Of a DNA stretch of 64,000 bases, positions 52,376 through 63,654 are shown in pieces. Position numbers and translations under genes: made by a program. The stretch covers positions 27,132,830 through 27,196,829 of the forward strand of contig NC_091303.1 in assembly GCF_038502225.1 (NCBI RefSeq), read 5' to 3'. The notes under the pieces were generated by a model. That model was not told the origin of the DNA, searched no databases, and saw only the letters and a list, made by a program, of their open reading frames with translations. Source of the stretch: Cherax quadricarinatus. Taxonomy: Eukaryota > Arthropoda > Malacostraca > Decapoda > Parastacidae. Positions within the stretch are counted from its first letter, which is position 1. Each line of letters opens with the position of its first letter.

Positions 52376-55294
52376 ATTGTGACGAAACAGGCCTGTTTTG
52401 GAAGAAAATGCCAAACAGGACCTACATTACTCAAGAGGAAAGAAATTATTCCCAGGACGCAAGCCTATGAAAGACAGGCTAACTCTCATGTTTCGTAGTA
52501 ATGCTAGTGGGGATTGCAAAGTGAATCCATTACTTGTGTATCACTTTGAAACTCCCAGAGTGTTCAAGAAAAACAATGTTGTCAAGACTAAATTGTGTGT
52601 GATGTGGAGAGCAAACAGTAGGGCATGCATCACTAGGGATATTTTCCTTGACTGGTTCTATGACGTGTTTGACCCCACTGTGAAAAAATTCCTCCTGGAA
52701 AATAAATTGTCACTCAAGGGCCTTCTGGTAATGGACAATGCTCCTGCTCATCCTCATGACCTGCAAGAGCAAATTGTGGGGGAGTTGAACTTCATCAAAG
52801 TGAAGTTTTTGCCTCCTAATACCACTCCTCTCCTCCAGCCCATGAGCCAGCAGGTTATTTCAAACTTCAAAAAACTCTACACAAAAGCAGTTTCAAAACT
52901 GCTTTGCAGTGACCTCAGACACTGAATTGACCCTAAGAGAGTTCTGGAAAGATCACTTCAGTATCCTCTGTTGCATAAACCTTATAGGTAAGGCTTGGGA
53001 GGGAGTGACTTGCAGGACTTTGAATTCTGCTTGGAGAAAATCGTGGCCAGAATCTGTACGAGAGGGATTTTCAAGGGTTTAGAACTAACCCTGAGGAGCC
53101 TATGCCAGTTGTGGAATCTATTGTGGCATTGGGGAAGTCCATGAGGTTGGAAGGTAGTGGCGAGGATGTGGAAGAGTTGGTGGAGGACGATGAAGAGCTA
53201 ACCACCACTACAGAGCTGCAAGAGCTTCAGGTGTAACAGCAACAGATCACAACTCAGGAATGTGCTTCAGAGGAGGAGGAAGAGAGATTGAGGAAGTTGC
53301 CTTTGTCAAAGATTAAGAACGTTTGTGCAAAGTGGGTTGAAGTGCAAACCTTTATGGATGAAAATTATCCTGACACAGCTGTTACAAGCCGTATTGGCAA
53401 CATGTACAATGACACTCTTGTGTTCCATTTTAGGGAAATCTTAAAGAGACACCAGAAACAGAGTTCTCTGGACAGATATTTTGTGCGACAGGGGTCCACT
53501 GACTCTCAAGCTGGTCCTAGTGGCATTAAAAGACAAAGAAGGGAGGTAACCCCAGAAAAGGACTTGTTACCTAAAGTCTTTATGGAAGGGGATTCCTCTT
53601 CCAAACAATAGTACACCTACATCCTTTCCCCTCCTCCCATCTCATCACTCATCAATAAGTCCACAATAAAGGTAAGTGTCATTTCAGTATTGTTTATTGT
53701 GCATGTCTCATCGTTTTCTGTGTAGGGAAATGTATATTTCATGTAGAAAAAAATTATTTTGTTTAATACTTTTGGGTGTCTGGAATGGATTAATTGGATT
53801 TCCATTATTTCTTATGGGGAAAATTAATTCGGCTAATGTCCAAATCGGTTAAAGTCGAGCTCTCTGGAACGGATTAATGCCATTACCCGAGGGTCCACTG
53901 TATAATAATATATAATAATATATAATAATATAATACGTAATACAGGTCCTCCATCACAAATCCGGCATCACTGGGATCTGTAGTGTGCCGGATTACTGAG
54001 TTTGCCGGATTACAGAGTGGTTAGGTTAGAATACACTTAATAAAATTAACCAACTTGACTTACACAAAGTTCATTGAACATCGGCAAAAATCAAACATTT
54101 CCGCTAGTTTGAACTCAATTTCAAGGTACTTTTCGTCATGAAAACAATCAAAATCATGTCTATTTCTGTAATATATGTTCCATTCTATCAAATGAGTCCA
54201 AAAAAATGAGAATACAACCATAAAAACCATACAAAAATATACTGCAAAGAGGCGACTAATGGCTGAGAAGTGAACTTCCTTATTTATCGTCTGTCTTTTT
54301 TATTTTTGTTGTATGTTAAGAAGCATCTTTCCATCATACATTGCTAAAGTTTCAATGAGATAGCCCAACAAACAACCGAGAAAAAAAAATATTTACCAAA
54401 AATCATATATGGCAAGTCCAATCCAGGTACTGGAAATAAGTCACTTTGTCTGACTTTTTTGGGTTATCCCAGGTTCTCTATACATACACTGCTATGTATG
54501 ATAATCTATGTAACTGTATTTGTGTATACCTGAATACACTTATTTACTTCTAGTCTGTTAACTGAGTACAAGAAACCGCCCATTCACTTATTTCAACTAC
54601 CCAATAAAGTGGTAAGAAATTGGCAATTTGGCTGATTTCACACAAATTTCAACAGATGCCAATTTCAAAATAGGGTCCAGAATAAACAATGCAGACCTCC
54701 CTGGCACTAAAATAACATTTTCTCTGTTCATTAGTCATGGCTACAGGCCCCTATTATATTACACTTGTTTGCCATTTGGAATTTTTATTCACAAAAAAAT
54801 AGAAGATTTACTGTTATGCAGACTGCTGCATTATTGTAATAATTGTATACATAATGTCAACCCATTCTTGACTCCGTATTGGAATTTGGACTGGGAGGCA
54901 GACAGGTATTGGACGGTGACGTCATTTGTTTACTCTTGAGCTTCGTTAAAGAACAGAACATTTTCACTACTGTGAGCGCAATTTCAAGGTACTTTTCGTC
55001 ATGAAAGCAATCAAAATCATATCTATTTCTTTAATATATCTTTCATTCTATGAAATGAGACTGAAAAAATGAGAATATAATCATAAAAACCATACAAAAA
55101 TATACCGCTAAGCAGCCGCTAATGGCTGAGAAGTGAACTCCACTATTTATGGTCTGATTTCTTTCATTTTTGGTGTACGTTAAGAAGTACGTATTTTTCC
55201 ATCATACATTGCCCAAGTTTCAGTAAGATAGCCCAACAAACAACTGAGAAAATAATATAATAATAATAATATATCTTTATTTACTACACGTACA

Positions 55295-55510
55295 TGTACA
55301 AGGTATATAGGCCTAGCTGACATCAGTGACATACTACCATATCGAAAGCCGCTGGTTATGCAGAGTATTTCAAGAAAATTAGGTCAGTGTCCCAGGATAA
55401 CACCCACACTAGTCGGCTAACACCCAGGTACCCATTTACTGATGGGTAAACATAGACAACAGGTGTAAAGAAACATGCCTAATGCTTCTACCCTAGCTGG
55501 GAATTGAATA
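55295..55510 (-). repeat. 5'-truncated SINE inside X copy 2
   Basis: Minus strand; tail TTTACTACACGTACATGTAC and body up to the box-B-like sequence near 55505. Same insertion point as 2102-2340 in copy 1. Confidence 0.7.
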
Positions 55511-56364
55511 TTTACCAAAAACCATATATGGCTAACCCAAGCCAGGTACTATAAATAAGCCACATTGACTTTTTTGGGTTATCCTATGTTCTCTACACAT
55601 ATGCTGCTATGTGTGATAATCTGTACAGAGAAAATAACTTTTCTGTTTCAGGTTTATAGTGCAGTACGAGTGTATATCACAGTCAGCCCTGTGCTATACT
55701 TTGTTTTCTCTAATGTAAGCCCCCAAGACAGGGATAGGAGAATTGTACAGTATTTGTATACCATATCCTCTTCATACCTCCATCGAACTGCTCGGTGTTA
55801 TGCCAAATATTATTTATTCTGGAATATTTAACATGTTTTATGTTACTTATATTGTTTATTGTGTCATATTAGATAAATTGTGATAGGCAAATAAGCTGTA
55901 GTGTTGATATTAGCGTAATAATAAAGCATATTCTCCTGCATCATGAGACTGAGCTCATGGCAACCGACAGTGGCTTCCAAGCCACCTTATCTTTAATGGA
56001 TAATGTATTGTGTCAGTGCTTTACATAATGAGAAGCATTTCTTTTATTCATTGGAACCGTGGCTAGGGCTAAAAGTAAGCAGGTTAAAACAATACAGTGG
56101 ACCCCCGCATACTGTTGGCCTTGCATAACGTTAAATCCGCATACCGCTACATTTTATCGCCAAGATTTTGCCTCGCATACCGCTAAAAAACCCGCTCAAC
56201 GCTGTTCATCCGAGATGCGTCTAATGTGCGCCCTTAGCCAGCCTCACATGTTCCGCCGGTGGCATTGTTTACCAGCCAGCCTCCGCGGTATCATCCAAGC
56301 ATACAATTGGAACATTTCGTATTATTACAGTGTTTTTGGTGATTTTATCTGAAAAATAAGTGAC

Positions 56365-57052
56365 CATGGGCCCCAAGAAAGCTTCTAGTGCCAACCCTAC
56401 AGCAATAAGGGTGAGAATTACTATAGAGATGAAGAAAAAGATCATTGATAAGTATGAAAGTGGAGTGCGTGTCTCCGAGCTGGCCAGGTTGTATAATAAA
56501 CCCCAATCAACCATCGCTACTATTGGTGGTACAGCTGCTGCTGTACCACTGTCAGCTGCTGCTGCTGCTGTAGTACCGTCTGCTGCTGCTGTAGCATCGT
56601 CTGCTGCTGCTGTAGCACTGTCAGCTGCTGCTGCTGCTGTACCACCGTCAGCTGCTGCTGCTGCTGCTGCTGTAGTACCGTCTGCTGCTGCTGTAGCATC
56701 ATCTGCTGCTGCTGTAGCATCGTCTGCTGCTGCTGTAGCACTGTCAGCTGCTGCTGCTGCTGTACCACTGTCAGCTGCTGCTGCTGCTGTAGCATTGTCT
56801 GCTGCTGCTGTAGCATCGTCTGCTGCTGCTGTAGCACTGTCAGCTGCTGCTGCTGCTGTAGCACTGTCAGCTGCTGCTGCTGTAGCACCGTTGTTGGTGT
56901 GGCTTATTGAGAATACCAAGAAACAATTAACCCCAGAGGATTTGCCACCCAGGATAACCCAAAAAAGTCAGTGTCATCGAAGACTGTCTAACTTATTTCC
57001 ATTGGGGTCCTTAATCTTGTCTCCCAGGATGCAACCCACACCAGTCGACTAA
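56365..57052 (+). pseudogene. Tigger N-terminal HTH fused to CTG-coded poly-Ala
   Basis: After MGPKKASSANPTAIRVRITI the frame encodes the CENP-B-type helix-turn-helix to about residue 52, then AAAAVVPSAAAV repeats and a short unrelated tail. It has a DNA-binding domain but no catalytic domain. Whether it is expressed is unknown; it could in principle act as a competitor of the full transposase. Confidence 0.7.
56528..56892 (+). repeat. CTG microsatellite in Tigger
   Basis: GCTGCTGCT runs separated by GTACCACTGTCA, GTAGCATCGT and GTAGTACCGT. These are the same separators as in the 1.07-kb tract at 10056-11120. Confidence 0.92.
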
Positions 57053-58028
57053 CACCCAGGTGAACAGGGAAAAATGCCTGGAACTAGTGCTCATATTGGT
57101 GAATTTAAAGCCAGCAAAGGTTGGTTTGAGAGATTTAAGAATCGTAGTGGCATACACAGTGTGATAAGGCCTGTTCTGGAAGAAAATGCCAAACAGGACC
57201 TACAGTACTCAGGAGGAAAAGGCACTCCCAGGACACAGTGTCTCATCAGTCATTGCTGCATCTTCAATAAAGGTAAGTGTCATTTATTCTTCATTTAGTA
57301 GAGTAGTACATGCACAATATATATTGTGCATGTACTACTCTACTATTGTGCATGTATCCTTCTCTTTGTGTGTAGGAAAATGTATATTTCATGTGGTAAA
57401 ATTTTTTTTCATACTTTTGGGTGTCTTGCATGGATTAATTTGATTTCCATTATTTCTTAGGGGGAAAATTCATTCGCATAACAATAATTTTGCATAACAA
57501 TGAGCTCTCTTGCACGGATTAATATCGCTATGCGGGGGTTCACTGTAAATGGATAAAAAGAAAATGGAGTGACTTATGCAGCAAGTAGTGCCACCAAACA
57601 GTACCAACAGGTTGGTGTGGCAACCCTAGAAATTTGAAATTATGCTAGCCAAAGCTAATGCCGAATAACTGAAGGAACCGAATAACTGATTGCTGGATTT
57701 GTGATGGCCAGGCGCTGATCTAGGAACAAAGTTTGGGGGGGGCCCGACGGCAGAATTTTCGGTTGTTTAAAGAGCATTAGCATTACCGTTTCTCCACTAA
57801 CGGGATTCTTATTTGTTAATTACTGGCGGACTGACCTAAATGAATGGGCATAACCATCTGCTCTAGGTGCCAGTGTTTCTCTTTGGATTCAAATGAGAGG
57901 GCCAATTTTTCTGAGAAAAAAAAAACACTGACCTTACAATGTGAGGAATTTTGTATCTTATTAAAACTTTATTGAAAGTAAGAATTTAATAGCTAGAGAC
58001 TTTTACATTAGACCTTAACTTAAATGTA

Positions 58029-58312
<284 letters not shown>

Positions 58313-58415
58313 GCTTAAGACAGTAAGCATTATACTTTATAATATTACCTATAATAGTAGCCTTAAAAGTAACATGCAAAGGTTATTACACTGAAAGGAT
58401 TAATCACACTGCAGC

Positions 58416-58583
58416 CTAAGCAAAGAGAAGACGGCGGTTCCTTTCCGCAAACTTGTCATCATCAAATCTGCTCTTCAACTCAGCGATCACATGGTCAACG
58501 AACGGAATATACACCGAGCGCCGATAGTACTCCTCAGCAGATGCCGCTGGGACATTCGCGCGAAATTTCTTTCAAGTTAGGAC
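58416..58583 (-). pseudogene. hAT (ZMYM/THAP12-like) transposase remnant
   Basis: The minus strand reads KKFRANVPAASAEEYYRRSV, then YIPFVDHVIAELKSRF and a stop after LLFA. This resembles the EEYYRRSVYIPFLDH segment of hAT transposases of the ZMYM1/THAP12 type, between the catalytic regions. Only ~55 codons remain, bounded by stops. Confidence 0.82.
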
Positions 58584-58862
58584 ATTTCCACGATTTTTTT
58601 TGCCACATCTCATTATTCTCAGCATCAATACAGCTCCAAAATGTTTATTATAAGTATCCAACCTTAAAAAGCATTTTTGTATTGTTATGGAGCTAGAGGT
58701 ATTAGTGGTCTGTAAACTTGCAAAGTTGCAAAACAAATTTAAATGCATCCCAAAGCAGTGGCATAACTGCGGGGAGCCTGGGGGGTCCGCCCCCCCTCAC
58801 TAGAGCTGTGGCCCCCCCCACTTGAAAAGGAGTATCTGCATAGTTTTGTGTCTAGAAAAGTA

Positions 58863-58869
<7 letters not shown>

Positions 58870-58935
<66 letters not shown>
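58870..58935. repeat. AT microsatellite
   Basis: About 33 AT units following an A run inside the hAT element. Confidence 0.95.
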
Positions 58936-58937
<2 letters not shown>

Positions 58938-59195
58938 CTTTAAAATCTCAAATAATTCGGGAGGGCATGTCCCCGCCATGTAAAGGATTGGCCCCTCCTT
59001 CCCCTCGCCCCAAAATGAAAACCCAGCTACGAGACTGGGCCAAAGCCCAAAGAGGGCCAAAGGGGGGGCCCGGGCCCCCTAGCCCCCCCTTATATCCGCG
59101 CCTGGTGATGGCGGACCTGTAGTACAATAATAATAATTATAATAATACGTATTATGTAGGTACTGTGCATAATTTAGTTTGACAACGCCACCACA

Positions 59196-59626
59196 GTGCT
59201 CACCAGTTACCCTCATGGTGCAAGGAATTCTTGTGATTTCCTTACGTTTTGTGCAGTTAATTCACCAGATTTCTTTCTTCTAACCATGGGTCCCAAGAAA
59301 GCAAGTACAAAGGACAGTGCCGAGAAGAAAAAGAGGATGATTTGCATGGAATTAAAGCAAGAAATCATTGATAAGCACAGACTAGGTATGAGGGTTAAGG
59401 ACTTGGCAAGTGAATACAAGCATAGCCTCTCTACTTTATGTACAATACTAAAGCAGGAGTCTATAAAGGCTATAGTGCCAGCAAAGGGCGTTACAGTTAT
59501 TTCTAAGCAGCGGACCTTTGACAATGAAAAGATGGAGAAGCTGCTGTTGACATGGTTGATGGAGAAACAGCTCACAGGAGATATGTAGTGTAGTAAGATA
59601 AACATAAAAATTGTACAAAGCAGTTC
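59196..59626 (+). mobile_element. Tigger remnant of a different family, cut by piggyBac
   Basis: It contains a Tigger N-terminal coding part (59286-59588) but no recognisable CAGTGG end. The right edge is the piggyBac at TTAA 59627. I found no continuation after 62594. Confidence 0.65.
59286..59588 (+). pseudogene. Tigger-type transposase, N-terminal HTH only
   Basis: MGPKKASTKDSAEKKKRM, then ELKQEIIDKHRLGMRVKDLA and HSLSTLCTILKQE form a CENP-B-type helix-turn-helix, followed by FDNEKMEKLLLTWLMEKQL, the start of the second HTH. It ends at TAG after TGDM. The sequence is clearly different from the other Tigger copies, so it represents a separate lineage. Confidence 0.82.
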
Positions 59627-59648
59627 TTAACCCTTTGAGGGTTTTCGT

Positions 59649-59694
59649 CGTACTAGTACGTCTTACGCGTAGGGGTTTTTGACGTACTAGTACG
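59649..59694 (+). promoter_or_regulatory. Paired subterminal palindromes CGTACTAGTACG
   Basis: Two perfect copies at 59649-59660 and 59683-59694, 34 bp apart, with ACGCGT between. They sit between the left TTAA and the gene. Likely transposase-binding sites; a role in transcription of the gene is also possible. Confidence 0.65.
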
Positions 59695-59846
59695 CATAAA
59701 TTCTAGCGGCCTCAAATCTCGCGCGAAAAGGCTGATAGGCCTAGGTGTGAGAGAATGGGTCTGCGTGGTCAGTGTGCGCGGTAGAAAAAAAATCTGGGAC
59801 CCAGTGGTGCATTGTGGGAATGCCCTCTTAGTAAACAATGTCCACC

Positions 59847-62105
59847 ATGCCTCGCGGTAAGAAGCTCCTCACTCCTCGGCGAATTGGGACACTTTTGTTC
59901 CCCAGTGACAGTTCTAATAGTGATGGAAGTGCCAGTGAAGATGAGTTTCGTGGTTTTAGTGAGGTTTTGACCGAAACTAATGACCATAATATCGGTAATA
60001 GTGAAGAAAACCCAGACGACCCTCAGCCTTCCACCTCTGGTGCTGGGCCCTCGTGTTCACGTTCAGTTGTTCCAGAACCCAAGAGGAAACTTCTATTTTC
60101 CCAAATCCCAGACTCAGATGAGAGCATGGGTGATGATAGTGATAGTGAATATGAACTACAAGCTCTTCAAACTAGTTCCAGTAGTGATAGTGAAGTGCAA
60201 TATTCCCCAGTGAAGCGTCAGTATATACGACGATATATGCGCTCTGGAAGTGTGCCATATGTTATACCAAGGGGAAGGAGTGTATCTCGCAGTACATCCC
60301 GTGGCTGTACAACAGGAACAGACAGTGAAAATGACGAAGATACTGTTGCAATTGGGATGGAAAATGTGCGTGGTGGTAGTGGTGCCGGCGGTGAGGCACC
60401 AGCAGTGGGCCATGCTGCCACCCACGCTGCCAGCCATGCCGCTGCCTCAGCTGATCTAGAACAAAGGCCACCATCCCCCACTCCCCCACCACACCAGCCT
60501 CCACAACCACAACCTCCACAACCACAACCTCCACAACCACAACCACCTGTCATTGTCCAGTACCCACCAGCAGACCGCACCTGGGATTGGCAGGAAGCTG
60601 TCAATTTTGTTCCAAATCCCCACCAGTTTGATGGCAGCCAAAGTGGAATACGGCCATCTTGTGCACTTGGGAACAATGCCACTGAACTGGAATGTTTCGA
60701 GTTATTCTTTGACGAACCACTGATGAAAAGTATTGTCATGGAAAGCAACACATACTACGAGTACACCATGGCAAACACAATACTTTCACCAAAATCACGT
60801 CTACACCAATGGAAGGAGGCAACTGTGGCTGAGATGTATCTTTTCTTTGCCACAATAATGCTTATGCCACATGTGTATAAGCACAAAGTGAAATCATACT
60901 GGTCAACAGACCCCCTGATTGCAACACCAGGTTTCAGTGATATAATGCCAGTGAATCGATTTGTGCTAATGTTACGTATGCTTCACTTCTCAGATAAAAC
61001 CAGGCCTGACAGAACTGACAGGTTATATAAGATTAGGAATGTGTTTGTGTATCTGAAACAGAAATTCAGTACTCATTTTTATCCCTTCAGGAAGCTTGTA
61101 ATTGACGAGTCTTTGATTCTGTTCAAAGGAAGACTCTCTTTCAAGCAGTACATACCAAGCAAGAGGAAACGCTTTGGTATAAAGTTGTTTGTGCTTTGTG
61201 ATTGTTACAGTGGTCTGGTATTGGATATTAATGTGTACACTGGAAGTTATACATTGCAAAATACCAGGAAGTTATTGGGCATCTCAGGTGATGTGGTTCG
61301 AACAATGATAGAACCATACCTTGGTAAGGGGCATATATTATATACAGATAACTGGTACACAAGCCCCTCACTCAGTGATTTTTTGCGAGTGAACATGACA
61401 GATGTGTGTGGCACAGTGCGTGCAAATCGAAAACATATGCCCAGGTTTGATGCTGGCACTCGCAGAGGTGAGGTGCAGGCGTTTGCTGCCAATGACATCA
61501 TGGCATTTCGGTGGCATGACAAACAAGATGTCACACTGTTGTCATCAATTCACCCTAATGAAATGGCAGACAGTGGCAGGCAGCATAGAGAGAGAAATGA
61601 ACCCATTCTAAAACCTGCAGCTGTGATTGATTACACCTTCAACATGCGTTCAGTGGACAAATGTGACATGCAGATTGGGTTTGCTGATTGTGTTCACAAG
61701 AGTTATAAGTGGTACATCAAACTGTTTTTCCATCTTCTGGACATTTCCATGCTCAATGCTTATAATATGTATAAGATGAGCACCAGAAACAAACCACAGT
61801 ACGGCGAATTCTGTTTGTCTGTCATCAGACAAATAGTATTCAAGTACCAAGGAAATGCACCTGCAATTGACCGCCCACCAAATTATCAACAACTACCTGC
61901 TCGTCTGAAGCATGGTGATCACTTCCTGGTAAAACTGCCTGCTACTGCTTTGAAGAAAAAGGCTCAGAAGAGGTGTTACGTCTGTTCACATACAAAAAAA
62001 CGCCCACGACAACGCAGAGACACTCGTTTTATGTGTGAGGAGTGCAAAACTCCACTGTGCATGACACCATGTTTCAAAGAGTTCCACAGGCTGCAGAACT
62101 TCTAG
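59847..62105 (+). CDS. piggyBac-type transposase, intact (752 aa), second family
   Basis: It has the same architecture as 7082-9322 but is clearly diverged. An acidic Ser-rich leader with ENPDDPQPSTSGAG is followed by basic RRYMRSGS and RSVSRSTSRG, then a PPQPQPPQPQPP repeat (~215-235). The DDE_Tnp_1_7 core carries D420 (VIDESLILFKG), D501 (YTDNWYTSP) and D604 with D607 (SVDKCDMQ). The C-terminal cysteine-rich domain has CYVCSHTKKRPRQRR, CEECKTPLC and CFKEFHRL. ATG 59847 (CACCATGCCTCGC) is chosen to match the other family; ATG 59838 would add MST. No lesion is visible. Confidence 0.93.
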   Translation: MPRGKKLLTPRRIGTLLFPSDSSNSDGSASEDEFRGFSEVLTETNDHNIGNSEENPDDPQPSTSGAGPSCSRSVVPEPKRKLLFSQIPDSDESMGDDSDSEYELQALQTSSSSDSEVQYSPVKRQYIRRYMRSGSVPYVIPRGRSVSRSTSRGCTTGTDSENDEDTVAIGMENVRGGSGAGGEAPAVGHAATHAASHAAASADLEQRPPSPTPPPHQPPQPQPPQPQPPQPQPPVIVQYPPADRTWDWQEAVNFVPNPHQFDGSQSGIRPSCALGNNATELECFELFFDEPLMKSIVMESNTYYEYTMANTILSPKSRLHQWKEATVAEMYLFFATIMLMPHVYKHKVKSYWSTDPLIATPGFSDIMPVNRFVLMLRMLHFSDKTRPDRTDRLYKIRNVFVYLKQKFSTHFYPFRKLVIDESLILFKGRLSFKQYIPSKRKRFGIKLFVLCDCYSGLVLDINVYTGSYTLQNTRKLLGISGDVVRTMIEPYLGKGHILYTDNWYTSPSLSDFLRVNMTDVCGTVRANRKHMPRFDAGTRRGEVQAFAANDIMAFRWHDKQDVTLLSSIHPNEMADSGRQHRERNEPILKPAAVIDYTFNMRSVDKCDMQIGFADCVHKSYKWYIKLFFHLLDISMLNAYNMYKMSTRNKPQYGEFCLSVIRQIVFKYQGNAPAIDRPPNYQQLPARLKHGDHFLVKLPATALKKKAQKRCYVCSHTKKRPRQRRDTRFMCEECKTPLCMTPCFKEFHRLQNF

Positions 62106-62594
62106 AAACATGTCCTGTGACTGTATATGTGTATATAAAATATAGAAAAATAGTAATAAACAACATTTCATATTGTTTGTTTGTGTAAATATTTTCTGTA
62201 AACAAAATAATGACAACAGTGTTTACGCCCTTATTGTGTAGTATTGAAAAAGAAATAACTTACAAAATACTGATCATGTTGGCCTCAGAGGCCATAAAAG
62301 TTACTCAGAAAAAGAAAAATTGAAAAAAAATTGAAAATAGTACATAAAAAAGTAAATAGAAAAATACCGGGTGACGGCAGTCAGCGATGTTACCATATGT
62401 TGTTCAATTTTGGCAAATTTCACACCTCCATATCTCGGTAAGTATTGACGTTAAAATTTTTTTGTTTAGCCTATAATGTTTAGAAAAAAATACTCTATTT
62501 TTTCATAAGAAAAAATAATTTTTTTTTTTTTTTGAAATTTGGCCGACCCTGAGAACGAGTTTCGGAGAGGGCCTGTCGACCCTCAAAGGGTTAA

Positions 62595-62934
62595 GAAAAG
62601 TGTGATCTCCTGACAGGATATGCCACTCTGCATTTCTTCTCCAAGGTATGTAAATGTCCTATGTACACCAGATCTAATTTAGTTAGCCTCACAAACTCCA
62701 TTTTCTCTCATAATAACACCTCTGATGTTTTCATAGCGAGAATGCGCGACCACTCTTGCAACCACAATCCTCCTCTGTCTGCTGTCCACATAATGACATA
62801 TTTTATTCATTCTAGAGTAGATATCAGGTTTCTATATTATTTATATTGTTTATTATGTCATATTAGATGAATTGTGAAAGATAAATAAGCCATAGAGTTG
62901 ATATTAGAGTTATTTTGTCATGCCTCCTGAGAGC
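62595..62934. other. No gene; part of element X near 62830-62930
   Basis: The first ~230 bp are unassigned. From ~62830 the sequence resembles X copy 2 around 55850-55960 (TTGTTTATTATGTCATATTAG, GATAAATAAGCC). Confidence 0.5.
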
Positions 62935-63049
62935 AGGAATTCAGCTGGAACGAATTAATTGTATTTCAGTTAATTTAAGTGAGGAAAACTGACCCAGCAT
63001 ATGAACAAGTCCACAGAACGGATTTAATTCATAAGCCGAGGTTCCACTG
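62935..63049 (+). mobile_element. Tigger-type 3' end
   Basis: GGAACGAATTAATTGTATTTC leading to CATAAGCCGAGGTTCCACTG and TA. It is the complementary end type to the 5' end at 41471 (CAGTGGAACCTCGGCTTACG). Confidence 0.6.
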
Positions 63050-63291
63050 TATACTGAAAATTGGATTTGGCAGCAAATGGAGACATAGTGGCACTGTCAA
63101 AAGTCAGTAAGTCAGTCAAGTCAATCAGTAAGTCAAGCAGTCAGTCAGTGCAACAAGAGCAGGAGCAGCAGCAGCAGCAGCTGGTGAAAGTAATGTATTT
63201 TATTTATGTTGGTAATGTCTGATTGTGCATAATATATCAATTAAACTTTATCATAGGTACGTAAATGAAAAATGACTTGTACAGTGGACCC

Positions 63292-63640
63292 ACGGATTAA
63301 GACGTCATTGGATTAAGTAACGTTTTTTAGTCAAAATATTGGCTCGGTTAACAACACTGAACTCAGTTAAAGTCATTCGTCCCGAACGTGTCCACGCGCC
63401 ATGTGCAGCCCGACACTCCATGTACAGCTAGTGTGCCACTGTTCACCAGCCAGTGAGGACGATTCCACGCATACATGCGATACATTTTGTATTATTACAT
63501 TGTTTTTAGTGCTCATAACTGCTAAATAAACCACCATGGACCCAAAGAAAGCTTCTAGTGCCAGCCCTTTGGTAAAGAGGGTGAGAAACACTATAGAATT
63601 CAAGAAAAAGTTTGTAGGAAGATACAAAAGTGGTGGTGGT
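63292..63640 (+). mobile_element. Tigger 5' end, truncated
   Basis: TA then CAGTGGACCCACGGATTAAG. GGATTAAG is at 63304 and 63320, a 16-bp period. The start codon is at 63536 (MDPKKASSASPLVKRVRNTI), and the frame is lost by ~63640 where Penelope-like sequence begins. Confidence 0.78.
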
Positions 63641-63654
63641 AGAGGGTGGTATTG

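Larger units (their letters stand above)
49290..53611 (+). pseudogene. Tigger-type transposase in pieces
   Basis: The start region has GTG in place of ATG near 49290. After the MITE, KEIITKYESGVRVSELTRLY, ILEDVERLLLVWINEKQLSGD and PSKGWFERYKNHSSIHS follow in shifting frames. After the second insertion, CDETGLFWKKMP is just outside the open frame, then LLVMDNAPAHPHD and LLQPMSQQVISNF (the expected third Asp is Ser here). Frameshifts occur near 49960, 52440 and 52910. It is clearly non-functional. Confidence 0.87.
49016..53900 (+). mobile_element. Tigger transposon, long but decayed, with two piggyBac-type insertions
   Basis: Ends CAGTGGACCCTCGTTTTACG and TACCCGAGGGTCCACTG, TA-flanked. The 16-bp-period words are GTTTTACG (49028), GGCTAACG (49044) and GGATAGCG (49060). 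TTAA-flanked insertions occupy 49344-49564 and 50034-52375. Confidence 0.85.
56095..57545 (+). mobile_element. Non-autonomous Tigger with CTG tract and captured SINE piece
   Basis: Ends CAGTGGACCCCCGCATACTG and TATGCGGGGGTTCACTG, TA-flanked. Words GCATACTG, GCATAACG and GCATACCG at 56107, 56123 and 56139. Layout: MGPKKASSANPTAIRV (56365), helix-turn-helix start, CTG tract, SINE-derived piece (motif 56947-56960), a short EFKASKGWFERFKNRSGIHS segment and 3' UTR. This is the most complete member of the CTG-tract subfamily. Confidence 0.88.
59627..62594 (+). mobile_element. pB-CTAG piggyBac, apparently complete
   Basis: TTAA at 59627-59630 and 62591-62594; ends CCCTTTGAGGGTTTTCG and GTCGACCCTCAAAGGG. 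It holds one uninterrupted transposase gene. Its termini match MITE1, MITE2 and the fragment at 1-113, so it is a candidate autonomous partner for them. Confidence 0.94.
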
